From assembly GCA_963835685.1 (NCBI GenBank), contig CAWIGI010000011.1, positions 93,417 to 157,416 on the forward strand: a stretch of 64,000 nt of DNA, given 5' to 3'. Source of the DNA: DATAGF01 sp963835685. GTDB lineage: Bacteria > Actinomycetota > Thermoleophilia > Miltoncostaeales > Miltoncostaeaceae. Position 1 is the stretch's first letter; every line of letters starts with the position of its first letter. Of this stretch, positions 1 through 8,541 are shown one piece after another. Made by a program: the position numbers and the translations under genes. The notes beneath the pieces are model-generated. The model made no database searches, was not told where the DNA came from, and saw only the letters and a program-made list of their open reading frames with translations.

Positions 1-25
1 CGGTCGTGCGCCGTCGGCCCGCCCC

Positions 26-52
26 TTGGCACTCACGGCTCAAGAGTGCCAG
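26..52. promoter_or_regulatory. CIRCE operator (HrcA binding site)
   Basis: The inverted repeat TTGGCACTC, nine bases, then GAGTGCCAG matches the CIRCE consensus TTAGCACTC-N9-GAGTGCTAA in arm length and spacing, with arms that stay complementary at eight of nine positions. HrcA binds CIRCE to repress chaperone operons. The gene to its right is transcribed leftward and ends at 92, so the operator most likely controls a leftward groES/groEL or hrcA-grpE-dnaJ operon beyond the window edge. Confidence 0.8.
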
Positions 53-91
53 ACGGACCCTACCTGACGCCCCCGCGGCCCGCCAGGCCGC

Positions 92-430
92 TCAGCCCCG
101 GACGAGGTCCCTCAGCACGTCCGCCCGCTCCCGGCCGCCGTCGCGCACGAACACCCACCACAGGTAGAAGCCCTCGCGGCTGTCCGACGTGATCGCGGCC
201 GCCGGCGCGGGGGCCGGGGGCGGCTCGGTCTCGAAGAGGCGCCGCGCGAGGTCGGCGGGGTCCAGCCCGGCGACGCCCCACGCCCGCAGGGCGGCGGCGG
301 CCGCCTCGGGCGGGCCGGCGCCTCCGCCGGCGTAGGCCGCGCCGCAGCCGGGGCAGGACCCGGGCGCGGGCTCCGGGCCGTCGGCGACGGTCGCCCCGCA
401 GAGGGGGCAGCTCAGGCGCACCCCCGGCAC
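92..430 (-). CDS. Small zinc-ribbon protein
   Basis: A 112-residue protein that opens with two knuckles, CPLCG near residue 8 and CPGCG near residue 26, a typical zinc ribbon. An Ala/Pro-rich linker follows, and the tail contains the conserved-looking stretch REGFYLWWVFVRDG. No enzyme domain is visible. The start lies 8 nt after the stop of the membrane protein upstream, so the two are probably co-transcribed leftward. Function unknown; a role in membrane-linked regulation would only be a guess from the neighbour. Confidence 0.6.
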   Translation of the reverse strand: MPGVRLSCPLCGATVADGPEPAPGSCPGCGAAYAGGGAGPPEAAAAALRAWGVAGLDPADLARRLFETEPPPAPAPAAAITSDSREGFYLWWVFVRDGGRERADVLRDLVRG

Positions 431-437
431 CGGGGAT

Positions 438-1149
438 TCAGAGGACGATCGGGAGGATCAGGGCCAGCGCGGCCACGATCGCCGCCGCGATCGCCGCGTA
501 CGGGGCGCGCCCGCCCTGCAGGCGCCAGACGACGAGGCCGCACAGCGTGCCGGCGACCCCCGCCAGGACGATGAGCACGACCTGCGCCCCCTCGGCGAGC
601 TCCCGCGAGAGGCCGACGCCGGCGAGCACGGCCGTCAGCGCGCAGCCCGAGGACCACGGACTCGACGCCGTCGGCCTCGCCCCGGCGCATCCGCAGCGCC
701 TCGTCGCCCAGCCAGAGGCCCACCAGGACGTCCCAGGCCGCCAGGATGATGGTCGTCGTGGCCCGGTCGCCGGCGTCCGTGCCGAGCCAGTCGGCGGCGA
801 GATAGACCCCGAGGACGAGCGCCGCGGCGGCGAGCACCCCGAGCGCCGGCCAGGCCAGCGCGACGGCGCGGCGCTGGCCGTCGGAGAGCTCCGAGGGCGA
901 GGGGATCTCCATCGCCCCCCGCCGGAGGGGCCGGCCGGCGGCGGCGCGCCGCCGCACCAGCAGCAGCCCCAGGCCGAACGCCGCGAGGCCCACCACCGCG
1001 CCGATGCCCAGGGACGGCCAGGCCGCGTCGGCGGGCGTCGCGCCCGCGAGGCGCATCGCGTTGTAGACCACGAGCCAGCCGAGCGCCACCGAGGCGACCA
1101 GCCAGGACAGCGTCCGCGACCCCGGCGAATGCCGGTGCTCGGTCGTCAC
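438..1149 (-). CDS. Polytopic membrane protein, about six TM segments, frameshifted
   Basis: Reading leftward from ATG at 1149 gives four hydrophobic helices in about 160 residues (first one SWLVASVALGWLVVYNAM). The frame then breaks near 641, where an extra G in a GGG run is the simplest explanation, and a second frame supplies two more helices (AQVVLIVLAGVAGTLCGLVV and a C-terminal one) ending at 438. The total length has one base too many, as expected for one insertion. No family recognised. The zinc-ribbon gene follows directly. Confidence 0.55.
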
Positions 1150-1210
1150 GGCCTCACGAGCCGGCCGCCGTCCCGCGACGAGGGATGTCTCGACCGCATG
1201 CCAGGGAAAG

Positions 1211-1793
1211 CTACTCGACCGGTCCGAGGCCCAGCAGGTCGGCCAGGCGGCGCGCCGCGCGTCCGCGGTGGGAGATCGCCGCCTTCTCGTCGCGGCTCAT
1301 CTCCGCCATCGAGCGGTCCGACCCCTGCGGGATGAACACCGGGTCGTAGCCGAAGCCCTCCGACCCGCGCATCGCGGGCGCGATCGCCCCCGGCGCAGAC
1401 GCCGGCGGTGACGAGCACCCGGTCGGCGGGCCCGAGGCCGACCAGCACGCAGACGAACGCGGCGCGGCGGTCCTCCACCCCCTCGAGCTCCTCGAGCAGG
1501 CGCAGGCAATTGTCGGCGTAGGTGGCGTCCGGCCCGGCGTAGCGGGAGCTGAACACGCCGGGGCGGCCGCCGAGCGCGTGGACGATCAGCCCGGAGTCGT
1601 CGGCGACCACGAGGGCGTCGTCGGGGACCTCCGGGCGCAGGGCGGCCGCCTTGATCCACGCGTTCTGCATGAGCGTGGTGCCGGTCTCGGCCGGGTCGAA
1701 CCCCTCGGGCGCCCCGCTCACCTCGGCGCCCGGCAGGAGGGGCTCCAGCTCGGCCACCTTGTCGCGATTGCCGGTGGCGAGGACGACCCTCAG
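1211..1793 (-). CDS. rdgB: Non-canonical purine NTP pyrophosphatase (RdgB/HAM1), frameshifted
   Basis: Hydrolyses dITP/XTP to monophosphates and so keeps deaminated purines out of nucleic acids. Visible hallmarks are the N-terminal VLATGNRDK motif, DDSGLIVHALGGRPGVFSSR, and, after a frame change, SEGFGYDPVFIP and a C-terminal SHRGRAARR. An extra G near 1395 (GGGGGCGATCGC) breaks the frame. The TGN..K motif sits upstream of the first ATG/GTG; the only upstream initiator in frame is CTG at 1793, so the start is CTG or hidden by an indel. It follows rph by 10 nt; the rph-rdgB pairing is common in bacteria. Confidence 0.85.
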
Positions 1794-1803
1794 CGGACCC
1801 TCC

Positions 1804-2535
1804 TCACGCGGTGGCGCCGGCCGGCGCGACCGCCGCGAGCTGGGCCGCCGTGAGCTCGCGACTGCCCGCCTCCGCCAGGTCGAGCAGCACCTCGAGCTCG
1901 GCCCGCGAGAACGTGTGGCCCTCGGCGGTGGCCTGGACCTCGACCAGGCGCGACGAGCCGGTCATCACCACGTTCATGTCCGACTCGGCGCGCGAGTCCT
2001 CGGTGTAGGCGAGGTCGAGCATCGGCGTGCCGTCCACCATGCCCACGCTGACGGCGGCGATCGAGTCGCGCAGCGGCAGCTCGGCCAGCCCCCCGCCCTC
2101 CAGCAGACGCGAGAGCGCCTGGTGAAGCGCCACCCAGGCCCCGCAGATGGACGCGCAGCGCGTCCCGCCGTCGGCCTGCAGCACGTCGCAGTCGAGCCAG
2201 ACCGTCCGCTCGCCGAGGGCGTCCATGTCGACCACCGCCCGCAGGGCGCGCCCGATCAGGCGCTGGATCTCGGTCGTGCGCCCGTCCGGCCGGCCCTTCG
2301 CGACGTCGCGCGGCTTGCGCTCGCCGGTGGAGCCGGGGAGCATCCCGTACTCGGCCGTCACCCAGCCGCGGCCGCGGCCGCGCATCCACGGCGGGACGGC
2401 GTCCTCGACCGACGCGGTGCAGATCACCCGCGTGCGCCCGACCGAGATGAGGGCGCTGCCATGGGCCGTCTCCACGAAGCCGGGGAGGATCTCGACGGGG
2501 CGGAGCTGGCCGGGGCTGCGTCCGTCGGCTCGCAT
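1804..2535 (-). CDS. rph: Ribonuclease PH
   Basis: A 243-residue 3'-5' phosphorolytic exoribonuclease that trims tRNA 3' ends. Family signatures are visible in order: MRADGRSPGQLRPVEI at the start, GRTRVICTASVED, RGRGWVTAEYGMLP, the RTTEIQRLIGRALR helix and DCDVLQADGGTR. Length and order fit full-length RNase PH. The ATG at 2535 puts the start exactly at the family motif; a longer leftward reading frame upstream of it is antisense to the sirtuin gene and was discarded. Divergent from the sirtuin gene with 27 nt between starts. Confidence 0.93.
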   Translation of the reverse strand: MRADGRSPGQLRPVEILPGFVETAHGSALISVGRTRVICTASVEDAVPPWMRGRGRGWVTAEYGMLPGSTGERKPRDVAKGRPDGRTTEIQRLIGRALRAVVDMDALGERTVWLDCDVLQADGGTRCASICGAWVALHQALSRLLEGGGLAELPLRDSIAAVSVGMVDGTPMLDLAYTEDSRAESDMNVVMTGSSRLVEVQATAEGHTFSRAELEVLLDLAEAGSRELTAAQLAAVAPAGATA

Positions 2536-2562
2536 CGTCGGCAGGTTAGCCTTCCGGCCCGG

Positions 2563-3328
2563 ATGGCCGACACCGCGCGAGATCTCGCCGCCGCCCTGGC
2601 GGCCTCCGAGTACGCGGTCGTCCTGACCGGCGCCGGCATCTCCACCGAGAGCGGCATCCCGGACTTCCGCTCCGCCGGCGGCCTGTGGGAGCGGTACGAC
2701 CCGATGGAGGTGGCGTCCCTCAGCACGTTCCTCTCCGAGCCCGAGCGCTTCTGGGGCTTCCACCGGCCGCGCATCGACCTGCTCTCGGGCGTGGAGCCCA
2801 ACCCGGCCCACCTCGCCGTGGCCGAGCTCGAGCGCCGGGGGATCGTCCGGGCGGTGGTGACCCAGAACATCGACCGCCTCCACGCGCGCGCCGGCAGCGA
2901 CCCGATCGAGGTGCACGGCGCGCTCGACCGGGGCCTGTGCCTGCGCTGCGGCGCGCGGGTGAGCATCGACGAGCTCGTCGCCCGGGCGGACGCCGCCGGC
3001 GACGGCGTGCCGCGCTGCGGCTGCGGCTTCCCCATGAAGAGCGGCGTCGTGCTCTTCGGCGAGCCCCTCCCCGCCGCGGCCATCGAGGCCGCCTACGAGC
3101 ACGCCGGGCGCGCCGACCTCATGCTGGTGATCGGCAGCTCGCTGCTGGTGGCGCCCGGTGAGCCAGCTGCCGCGGATCGTCCTCGACAACGGCGGCTCGC
3201 TGGCGATCCTCACCGAGAGCGAGACGCCCTACGACGACGTCGCGCACGTGCGGCTGCACGGCAAGGCCGCGGCGCAGATGCAGGAGGCCCTGGCGGCGCT
3301 GGACGCGATGGCCGGCGGGGCGGCCTGA
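2563..3328 (+). CDS. cobB: Sirtuin-type NAD-dependent protein deacylase, frameshifted
   Basis: NAD+-dependent removal of acyl groups from lysines. Seen in order: NAD pocket GAGISTESGIPDFRS, the TQNIDRLH motif, the catalytic His in EVHGALDRG, zinc Cys pairs (CLRCG and CGCG), and the GSSL motif. The frame breaks near 3158, where an extra C in GGCGCCCGGTGAGC shifts it; the second frame continues VSQLPRIVLDNGGSLAIL to the stop at 3328. The gene length is one base over a codon multiple. Its stop abuts the stop of the convergent MFS gene. Confidence 0.88.
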
Positions 3329-4636
3329 TCAGGTCGGGTACTCGAGCCGCCCGGCGGCCGGGTCCCGGCTGACCTCCGGCGCGGGCTCGGCCGCCGGCCG
3401 CTCCTCGTCCGGCCCCGTCGGCGGCTCGAGGGCGCGGGCGCGGACCAGGAACGGGATGGAGAGGGCCGAGATGGCGCTCGACAGGAGGTAGGAGGCGGGG
3501 TAGCCCCAGACGTCGGCGGCCCGGCCGAGGACCGGCTGCGCGACCACGCCGCCGCTCGAGGACATCAGCGAGTCGAACGAGAGGATCGTCGCGCGCTGCT
3601 GGGAGGGGATGCGGTCGTTGAGGTACGCCTGCCGGATCGGAATCGACGCGGCGAAGAGGAGGCCCCAGACGACGATCAGGGCGATGACCGCGCCGAAGCT
3701 CTCGATGAGGCCGATCAGGGCCAGCGTGACCACGCCGAGGACCTCCGCCGCCACGAGCGCCGACGTCCGGCGCCGGAAGCGCGACCGCAGCGCCGGGGCG
3801 ACCAGGCCGCCGACGATCTGGGCCCCCGCGACGATGGCGGCGACCAGGCCGGCGATGCCGTAGGCGGATGGATCGCCGTAGAGCTCGAGCAGGTACGGCT
3901 GCAGCGCGTAGAAGACGTAGATGCCGACGCCGCCGGTGAAGGGGGCGGCGAGCATCAGGTACCGCACCTGCGGCACGCGCCAGCCGTACTCGATCGAGTC
4001 CGCGGTGATCGACCTCATCTCGGCGATCGGGTGGCCGCGCGGCGCGGGGGTGAAGCCGAGGTCGCGCATCAGGGCGAGCGCGACGGCGAACATCACCGCC
4101 AGGATGAGGGCCCGCAGCACGAAGGGGACGCCCAGGTTGGTGGCCTGGGCGATGTATCCGCCGGCGACCGAGCCCGTGAGCATGCCGATCCCCGTGATGA
4201 CCTGGCCGCGGGCGAAGACGGGCTCGAGCGCCCCGTGGTACCCGGTGGCCCGCAGGGCGTCGACCAGCCAGGCCTCGGTCGCTCCCGAGAAGAAGGTGAA
4301 CCCGAGGCCCAGTCCGAGCGAGACGAGGGCCCACAACCAGAACTGCGCCTCGACCTGCCAGAGCAGCACGTAGAGGCCGGTCGTCACCGCCAGGGTGACG
4401 GTCCCCAGCAGGAACGAGAGCCGGCGACCATAGACGTCGGCCACGATCCCGGTCGGCACCTCGAACAGCACCATGCCGGCGGTGAAGAACGCGTTGGCGG
4501 TGAAGGCCTCCAGGTTGGAGAGCCCGGCGTCGAGCAGGAAGATCGTGTTGATCCCCCAGATCAGCGACGCGGCCAGGGTGTTGCCCAGCAGCAGCCCGTA
4601 GTAGGTGCGCCGGATCGTGGTCGAGGTGATCGTCAT
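3329..4636 (-). CDS. Major facilitator superfamily transporter
   Basis: A 435-residue protein with about 12 predicted membrane helices. The loop 2-3 motif is present as GIVADVYGRRLSF (motif A, GxxADxxGRR). N-terminal half residues 1-210 and C-terminal half 225-410 are separated by a charged loop. The tail is acidic/Pro-rich and cytoplasmic. Substrate cannot be read from sequence; the general layout resembles drug/metabolite efflux MFS proteins. Monocistronic, transcribed leftward, convergent with the sirtuin gene with no gap between stops. The 135 bp upstream up to the toxin-like gene holds nothing obvious. Confidence 0.85.
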   Translation of the reverse strand: MTITSTTIRRTYYGLLLGNTLAASLIWGINTIFLLDAGLSNLEAFTANAFFTAGMVLFEVPTGIVADVYGRRLSFLLGTVTLAVTTGLYVLLWQVEAQFWLWALVSLGLGLGFTFFSGATEAWLVDALRATGYHGALEPVFARGQVITGIGMLTGSVAGGYIAQATNLGVPFVLRALILAVMFAVALALMRDLGFTPAPRGHPIAEMRSITADSIEYGWRVPQVRYLMLAAPFTGGVGIYVFYALQPYLLELYGDPSAYGIAGLVAAIVAGAQIVGGLVAPALRSRFRRRTSALVAAEVLGVVTLALIGLIESFGAVIALIVVWGLLFAASIPIRQAYLNDRIPSQQRATILSFDSLMSSSGGVVAQPVLGRAADVWGYPASYLLSSAISALSIPFLVRARALEPPTGPDEERPAAEPAPEVSRDPAAGRLEYPT

Positions 4637-4771
4637 CTGCGTCTGTGATGACGACGGCCGGCGGCCGCGCGAATCATCGCTGCCCGCATTGTTCGACGAT
4701 CATAGAACGCTGGCGGCCTGCAAGGCCCCTGCCGGCCCCGCTGGTGGATGTGGATCCTTCCGCCCGCGTGA

Positions 4772-5197
4772 TCAGCCGAGGCTACCCCGCTCGGCGATCC
4801 ATCTCGTCGGCTGGCCGGTGACGGCGGCGATGCGGTCGAAGTCCTCGTCGTAGTGCAGGACCTCGGCGCCGGCCGCCTCGGCGGCGGCGGCGGTCAGGAG
4901 ATCGGGGTGCGACACGGAGCGCTGATGCGCCCCGCCCTCGGCCGCAAGCTCCTCGTAGACGTCGAGCGCCCGACGCCACTGCGCCGGGCCGATCGGCAGG
5001 ACGCTCAGGGCCTCGAGCTCGTTGCGGAGGTCTCGGAACTCGTCGACGTTCCTCGCGCTGTCGAGGAGCTCGAGCATGACGGGATGGCAGGTCGCTCCCG
5101 TCCCGGCCACGAGGATCTTCATCACCTCACCGCCCACGAGCGCATGCGAACGCCGGGCCCAGACGGAGGTCTCGACGAGGATCACCGCGGTCGCCAT
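4772..5197 (-). CDS. PIN-domain protein, VapC-like toxin
   Basis: A 141-residue PIN-fold protein. The N-terminal beta-strand VILVETSVW corresponds to the VapC VDTSVW motif but has Glu where the first metal-binding Asp usually sits. The C-terminal acidic cluster ALHYDEDFDRIA is present as EVLHYDEDFDRIA. VapC toxins are Mg2+-dependent RNases cutting tRNA or rRNA. It overlaps the upstream antitoxin-like gene by 16 nt, the usual antitoxin-first arrangement. Activity depends on whether Glu can replace Asp. Confidence 0.75.
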   Translation of the reverse strand: MATAVILVETSVWARRSHALVGGEVMKILVAGTGATCHPVMLELLDSARNVDEFRDLRNELEALSVLPIGPAQWRRALDVYEELAAEGGAHQRSVSHPDLLTAAAAEAAGAEVLHYDEDFDRIAAVTGQPTRWIAERGSLG

Positions 5198-5406
5198 GCC
5201 CGGCGCATGGTCTCGAGGGCCTCGGGGGTGAGGTCGGGGAACTCGCGCTGCGCCAGGGAGCGGAGGCGCGCCTGGCGGACGACGTCGGCCAGAGCACCGT
5301 TGAGGGTCTCGGTGGTCGTCGTCGTCCCCAGCAGCTCTCCAGCAGCCTCGAGCAGGGCCGTGTCAACGTTGAAGGTCACGCGCCTGGTCGTACGCTCGGC
5401 ATGCAC
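5182..5406 (-). CDS. VapB-like antitoxin
   Basis: With the GTG start at 5406 this is 74 residues. It begins HAERTTRRVTFNVDTALL, a beta-strand then helix like the ribbon-helix-helix DNA-binding domain of VapB/AbrB-type antitoxins, and ends with a basic tail LETMRRAWRPR that could cover the toxin active site. A longer upstream start is possible but adds low-complexity sequence. It lies first in the two-gene unit, and autoregulation by the complex is expected for the family but no operator is clear. Confidence 0.7.
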   Translation of the reverse strand: MHAERTTRRVTFNVDTALLEAAGELLGTTTTTETLNGALADVVRQARLRSLAQREFPDLTPEALETMRRAWRPR

Positions 5407-5494
5407 CGTTACCACCTCCGGATCATTACATGAAGGCCGCTCCCGTGCGCCCGTCAAGTGTGACGAGATGCGTACGCAAGGTCAACGCCAGCGC

Positions 5495-6433
5495 TTACAG
5501 TCGCTGATCGAGCCAGCCCACCACGGCCTCTGTCAGCGCGTCGTCGCGCCCGGTGAACACGTGGTCGGCGCCCGGGATCGTCTCCCGCACGACGCTCGGG
5601 CAGTCCCCCTGGCGGGCCAGGCCCTCGAGCTGCGGGCCCTCGCTGTCGCGCACCAGCTCGTCCTCGCCGGCCTGGATGAGCGCGAGCGGCACCGTCACCG
5701 AGCCGATCCTCAGGCGCGACTCGGCGTGCGGCGCCCGCGGCCCGCGCGAGAACCACCAGGTCCGGTAGGTCCAGACCTCGCCGTCGACGGGCCGGTCGCC
5801 GAACCCGCGGGCCCGCTGGACGACGAAGATGCGGTCGCGCTCCGGCGACTCGTAGTCGGGGGCGAGGCGCCGGTGGGCCTCGTCGGCGACCTCGGCGTAG
5901 GTGGGCTCGGAGTCGTAGTAGTCCCACCGCAGCCGCAGCGCGGCGGGCAGCGAGGCCGGGTGGGCGAGGGTGCACACCCCCACGACGTCGGCAGGCCGCC
6001 GCAGCGCCTGGTAGTGCGTGACCATGGTGGCGCCCAGGCTGAAGCCGAGGAGCACGATGCGCTGGAAGCCGCGCCGGCGCAGGACGCCGAGGGCGGCGTC
6101 GAGGTCGAGGGGGGTGCGGTGCATGAGGCCGCCGCCGAAGATGACGCCGTAGTTGGCCATCCGCGTGTTGACCGACATCGCCGTGAAGCCGGCGTTGGCG
6201 AGGCCGAACGAGACCCGCCGCGGGACGCCGGTGACGTAGTTGCCGACCGAGCCGTGCACGACCAGCACCGCGAGGCGCCGGCGGGGCGACGCCCGGCCGG
6301 GGCGGAAGATCATCCCGTCCCACTTCTGGCCGTCCGCGGTGTGCGCCACCACCAGGTCGATGCGAAGCGCCCGGTCGTCGGCGCCGAACAGCGGTGGCCG
6401 GCGACGGCCGCCGCGCTCCATCACCCGTGCCAT
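5495..6433 (-). CDS. Alpha/beta hydrolase (tandem paralogue 2)
   Basis: A 312-residue alpha/beta hydrolase. The oxyanion strand is LAVLVVHGSVGNYVTG, the nucleophile elbow is GFSLGA near residue 125, and the late acid and His are in DELVRDSE and GADHVFTG. The ATG at 6433 overlaps the preceding stop (TGATG), which suggests translational coupling; an ATG 21 nt upstream is also possible. It aligns along its length with the gene upstream (shared WTYRTWWFSRGP versus YTYRTWWHSRGP), so the pair is a tandem duplication. Substrate unknown. Confidence 0.8.
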   Translation of the reverse strand: MARVMERGGRRRPPLFGADDRALRIDLVVAHTADGQKWDGMIFRPGRASPRRRLAVLVVHGSVGNYVTGVPRRVSFGLANAGFTAMSVNTRMANYGVIFGGGLMHRTPLDLDAALGVLRRRGFQRIVLLGFSLGATMVTHYQALRRPADVVGVCTLAHPASLPAALRLRWDYYDSEPTYAEVADEAHRRLAPDYESPERDRIFVVQRARGFGDRPVDGEVWTYRTWWFSRGPRAPHAESRLRIGSVTVPLALIQAGEDELVRDSEGPQLEGLARQGDCPSVVRETIPGADHVFTGRDDALTEAVVGWLDQRL

Positions 6434-7329
6434 CAGGCGCGCGCCCGCAGCCACGAGACGACCGCGCCCAGCGTGGCGATCTCATGGCCCTCGAAGGAAT
6501 GGTCGGCGCCCTCGATGGGAACGACGGTCACGTCGGCGTTCCCGGCCTCGCGGGCGGCGTGCGCCAGCGCCCCGGCCTCGGCCGGCTCCACGACCCAGTC
6601 CTCGGTCCCCTGCACGAGCAGGATGGGCGCGGTCACCGCCACGATCTGGCGGTGGGCCATCGCCGCCGTCGCGGCGGGCCCGCGCGAGTGCCACCAGGTG
6701 CGGTAGGTGTACACCTCGCTGTCGGCCGGGCGCCGGCTCGGGCCGCGGCTCCTCTCGACGACGAAGAGGCGGTCGTCGTCGGAGGCCTCGGGGTCGTCGC
6801 CGATCGCCTCGCGCACCAGCTCGGAGAGCTCCTCGTAGCCCGGGCTCGCGCCGAAGCGGTCCGCGCGGTGCCGCATCGACTGCGGCAGCCCCCAGGGGTT
6901 GGCCATGCAGACGAGGCCCGCGACGCCGGGCTCGGAGGGCAGCGCGGCGACGCGGGTCGCGAGCGTGGCCCCGCTCGAGTACCCGGACAGGACGATCGTG
7001 TCGTAGCCCTCCGCGCGCAGCCAGCGCACGGCGGCGAGCACGTCCTGGACCGCCTCCTCGAAGATCGCCTGGCCGAAGAGCTGGCCGACGTTGGCCATGC
7101 GCGTCTCGAGCACCAGCACGGGGAAGCCCGCCCGCGCGACCGGCGCCGGGAAGAACCGCAGCGTGCCGACCAGGAAGTTGCCCATGATGCCGTGGACGTG
7201 GACCAGCGCCGTCCTGCGCCCGCTCGCTCGCCGCCGCGCCCGCGCCGCCCGCTCGTCGATCTCGAAGAGCGCGTCGTGCACCTCGCCGTCCGGGGCGACG
7301 AGGCTCACGAGGCGCCGGTCAACCGGCAC
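6433..7329 (-). CDS. Alpha/beta hydrolase (tandem paralogue 1)
   Basis: A 298-residue alpha/beta hydrolase starting at GTG 7329. It shows HGIMGNFLVG near the N-terminus, nucleophile elbow SGYSSGAT near residue 122, acid/His region GTEDWVVEP and GADHSFEGHE. It is paralogous to the next gene downstream and overlaps it by 1 nt. The start lies 9 nt after the murI stop, so murI and both hydrolases form one leftward unit. No signal peptide, so probably cytoplasmic. Substrate unknown; dienelactone-hydrolase-like proteins are the nearest named relatives. Confidence 0.8.
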   Translation of the reverse strand: MPVDRRLVSLVAPDGEVHDALFEIDERAARARRRASGRRTALVHVHGIMGNFLVGTLRFFPAPVARAGFPVLVLETRMANVGQLFGQAIFEEAVQDVLAAVRWLRAEGYDTIVLSGYSSGATLATRVAALPSEPGVAGLVCMANPWGLPQSMRHRADRFGASPGYEELSELVREAIGDDPEASDDDRLFVVERSRGPSRRPADSEVYTYRTWWHSRGPAATAAMAHRQIVAVTAPILLVQGTEDWVVEPAEAGALAHAAREAGNADVTVVPIEGADHSFEGHEIATLGAVVSWLRARA

Positions 7330-7338
7330 CGCGTCCCG

Positions 7339-8172
7339 TCAGGAGGGTCCGGTGGCGGCGGGGACCGCCTCCGGGTCGACCACGGTCACGTCGCCGAGCG
7401 GCATCTGCAGGAAGCGGCTGCCCAGCTCGCGGAACGAGCCGGCGTCGCCGCTGCAGGCGAAGCGGTAGCCGCCCTCGCCGCCCGGCGGCCGCAGCAGGCC
7501 CTTGCGCTCGAGCGTCTCGGTGACCTCGCGGGCGATCTCCTCGCCGCTCTTGATGAGCGCGACGCCCGGCATCGAGCGCCGGAGCAGGCGATCCACCATG
7601 GGGTAGTGCGTGCAGCCGAGGATGACCGTGTCGACGCCGGCCGCCGTCAGCGGAGCGGTGTACTCCCGCACCATCGCGACGATCTCGTCGTCGAAGGGGT
7701 CGCCGCTCTGGATGGCCGGGGCGAGCCGGGGACAGGCGACGCTGGTCACCTCCGCGCCGGCGTCGTGGGCGCCGACCATCCGCGGGTAGGAGCCCGACCG
7801 GACGGTCGCCTCGGTGGCGAGCAGGCCGATGCGCCGGTTGCGCGTGGCCTGCACGGCCGCGTGGGCCTCGGGCCCCATCACCCCGATCACCGGCGTCGCG
7901 AGCTGCTGCTGCAGCCACGGCAGCACGGCCGCCGTCGCCGTGTTGCAGGCGACCACGATGAGCTTGACGCCCTGCGCGTCGAGCCAGCGCGCGATCGCAA
8001 GCGACCGCCGCCGGAGCTCCTCGACGGTCTTCTCCCCGTACGGGAAGAACGCGGTGTCGCCGAAGTAGACGAAGTCCTCGGCCGGCAGCGTCGCCAGGCA
8101 CTCGTCGAGGACCGTGAGCCCCCCGACACCCGAGTCGAAGACGCCGATCGCCTGGGCGGGGGACAACGCCAC
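7339..8172 (-). CDS. murI: Glutamate racemase
   Basis: Interconverts L- and D-glutamate to supply D-Glu for peptidoglycan. Both cysteine acid/base motifs are intact: VVACNTATA near residue 72 and ILGCTHYP near residue 185; the N-terminal VFDSGVGGLTVL phosphate-type loop is also present. With GTG at 8172 the protein is 277 residues, normal for MurI; the same frame stays open further upstream but that part does not resemble the family. Divergent from the thioredoxin-fold gene at 8191 with only 18 nt between starts. Confidence 0.93.
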   Translation of the reverse strand: MALSPAQAIGVFDSGVGGLTVLDECLATLPAEDFVYFGDTAFFPYGEKTVEELRRRSLAIARWLDAQGVKLIVVACNTATAAVLPWLQQQLATPVIGVMGPEAHAAVQATRNRRIGLLATEATVRSGSYPRMVGAHDAGAEVTSVACPRLAPAIQSGDPFDDEIVAMVREYTAPLTAAGVDTVILGCTHYPMVDRLLRRSMPGVALIKSGEEIAREVTETLERKGLLRPPGGEGGYRFACSGDAGSFRELGSRFLQMPLGDVTVVDPEAVPAATGPS

Positions 8173-8190
8173 GGCGGTACGATAGCCCGC

Positions 8191-8541
8191 GTGTCCGCGC
8201 CCGGTCGCCTGCCCGTGACCTACCTCTTCAGCCGCGCGTGCCCCTCGCACGAGGAGGGCCTCGAGCTGCTGCGCGAGGCGGCCGCGGCGAGCGGCGTCGG
8301 GGTCAACGTCGAGGTCGTCGAGGTGCTCACGGACGAGGACGCCGGGCGCCTCGGCTTCCCGGGCTCGCCGACGTACCTCGCGGCGGGGCGCGACCTGTTC
8401 CCGCGGGAGGACCTGGGACACGCGCCCGCGGCCGACGCCTGCCGCGCCTACCCGCGCCCCGGGGGACGGATCGGCCCCCTCCCCCACCCCGGCGATCTCG
8501 CCGCCGCCCTGCGCGAGCGCGGCCCGGAGGTGCCGGCGTGA
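8191..8541 (+). CDS. Thioredoxin-fold small protein
   Basis: A 116-residue protein from GTG 8191. It begins LPVTYLFSRACPSHEEGLE: a beta-strand followed by a single Cys (CPSH) where thioredoxins carry CxxC, then a cis-Pro region FPGSPTYLAAG. This is the layout of small thioredoxin-family proteins with a one-Cys site. It is followed by a CNHCPY redoxin whose GTG start overlaps its stop (GTGA), so the two are translationally coupled and may act in the same thiol pathway. Target unknown. Confidence 0.65.
   Translation: MSAPGRLPVTYLFSRACPSHEEGLELLREAAAASGVGVNVEVVEVLTDEDAGRLGFPGSPTYLAAGRDLFPREDLGHAPAADACRAYPRPGGRIGPLPHPGDLAAALRERGPEVPA

Noticed and set aside
4853..6706. 617-codon rightward open frame
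   Set aside because: Antisense to VapBC and the hydrolases; no protein features.
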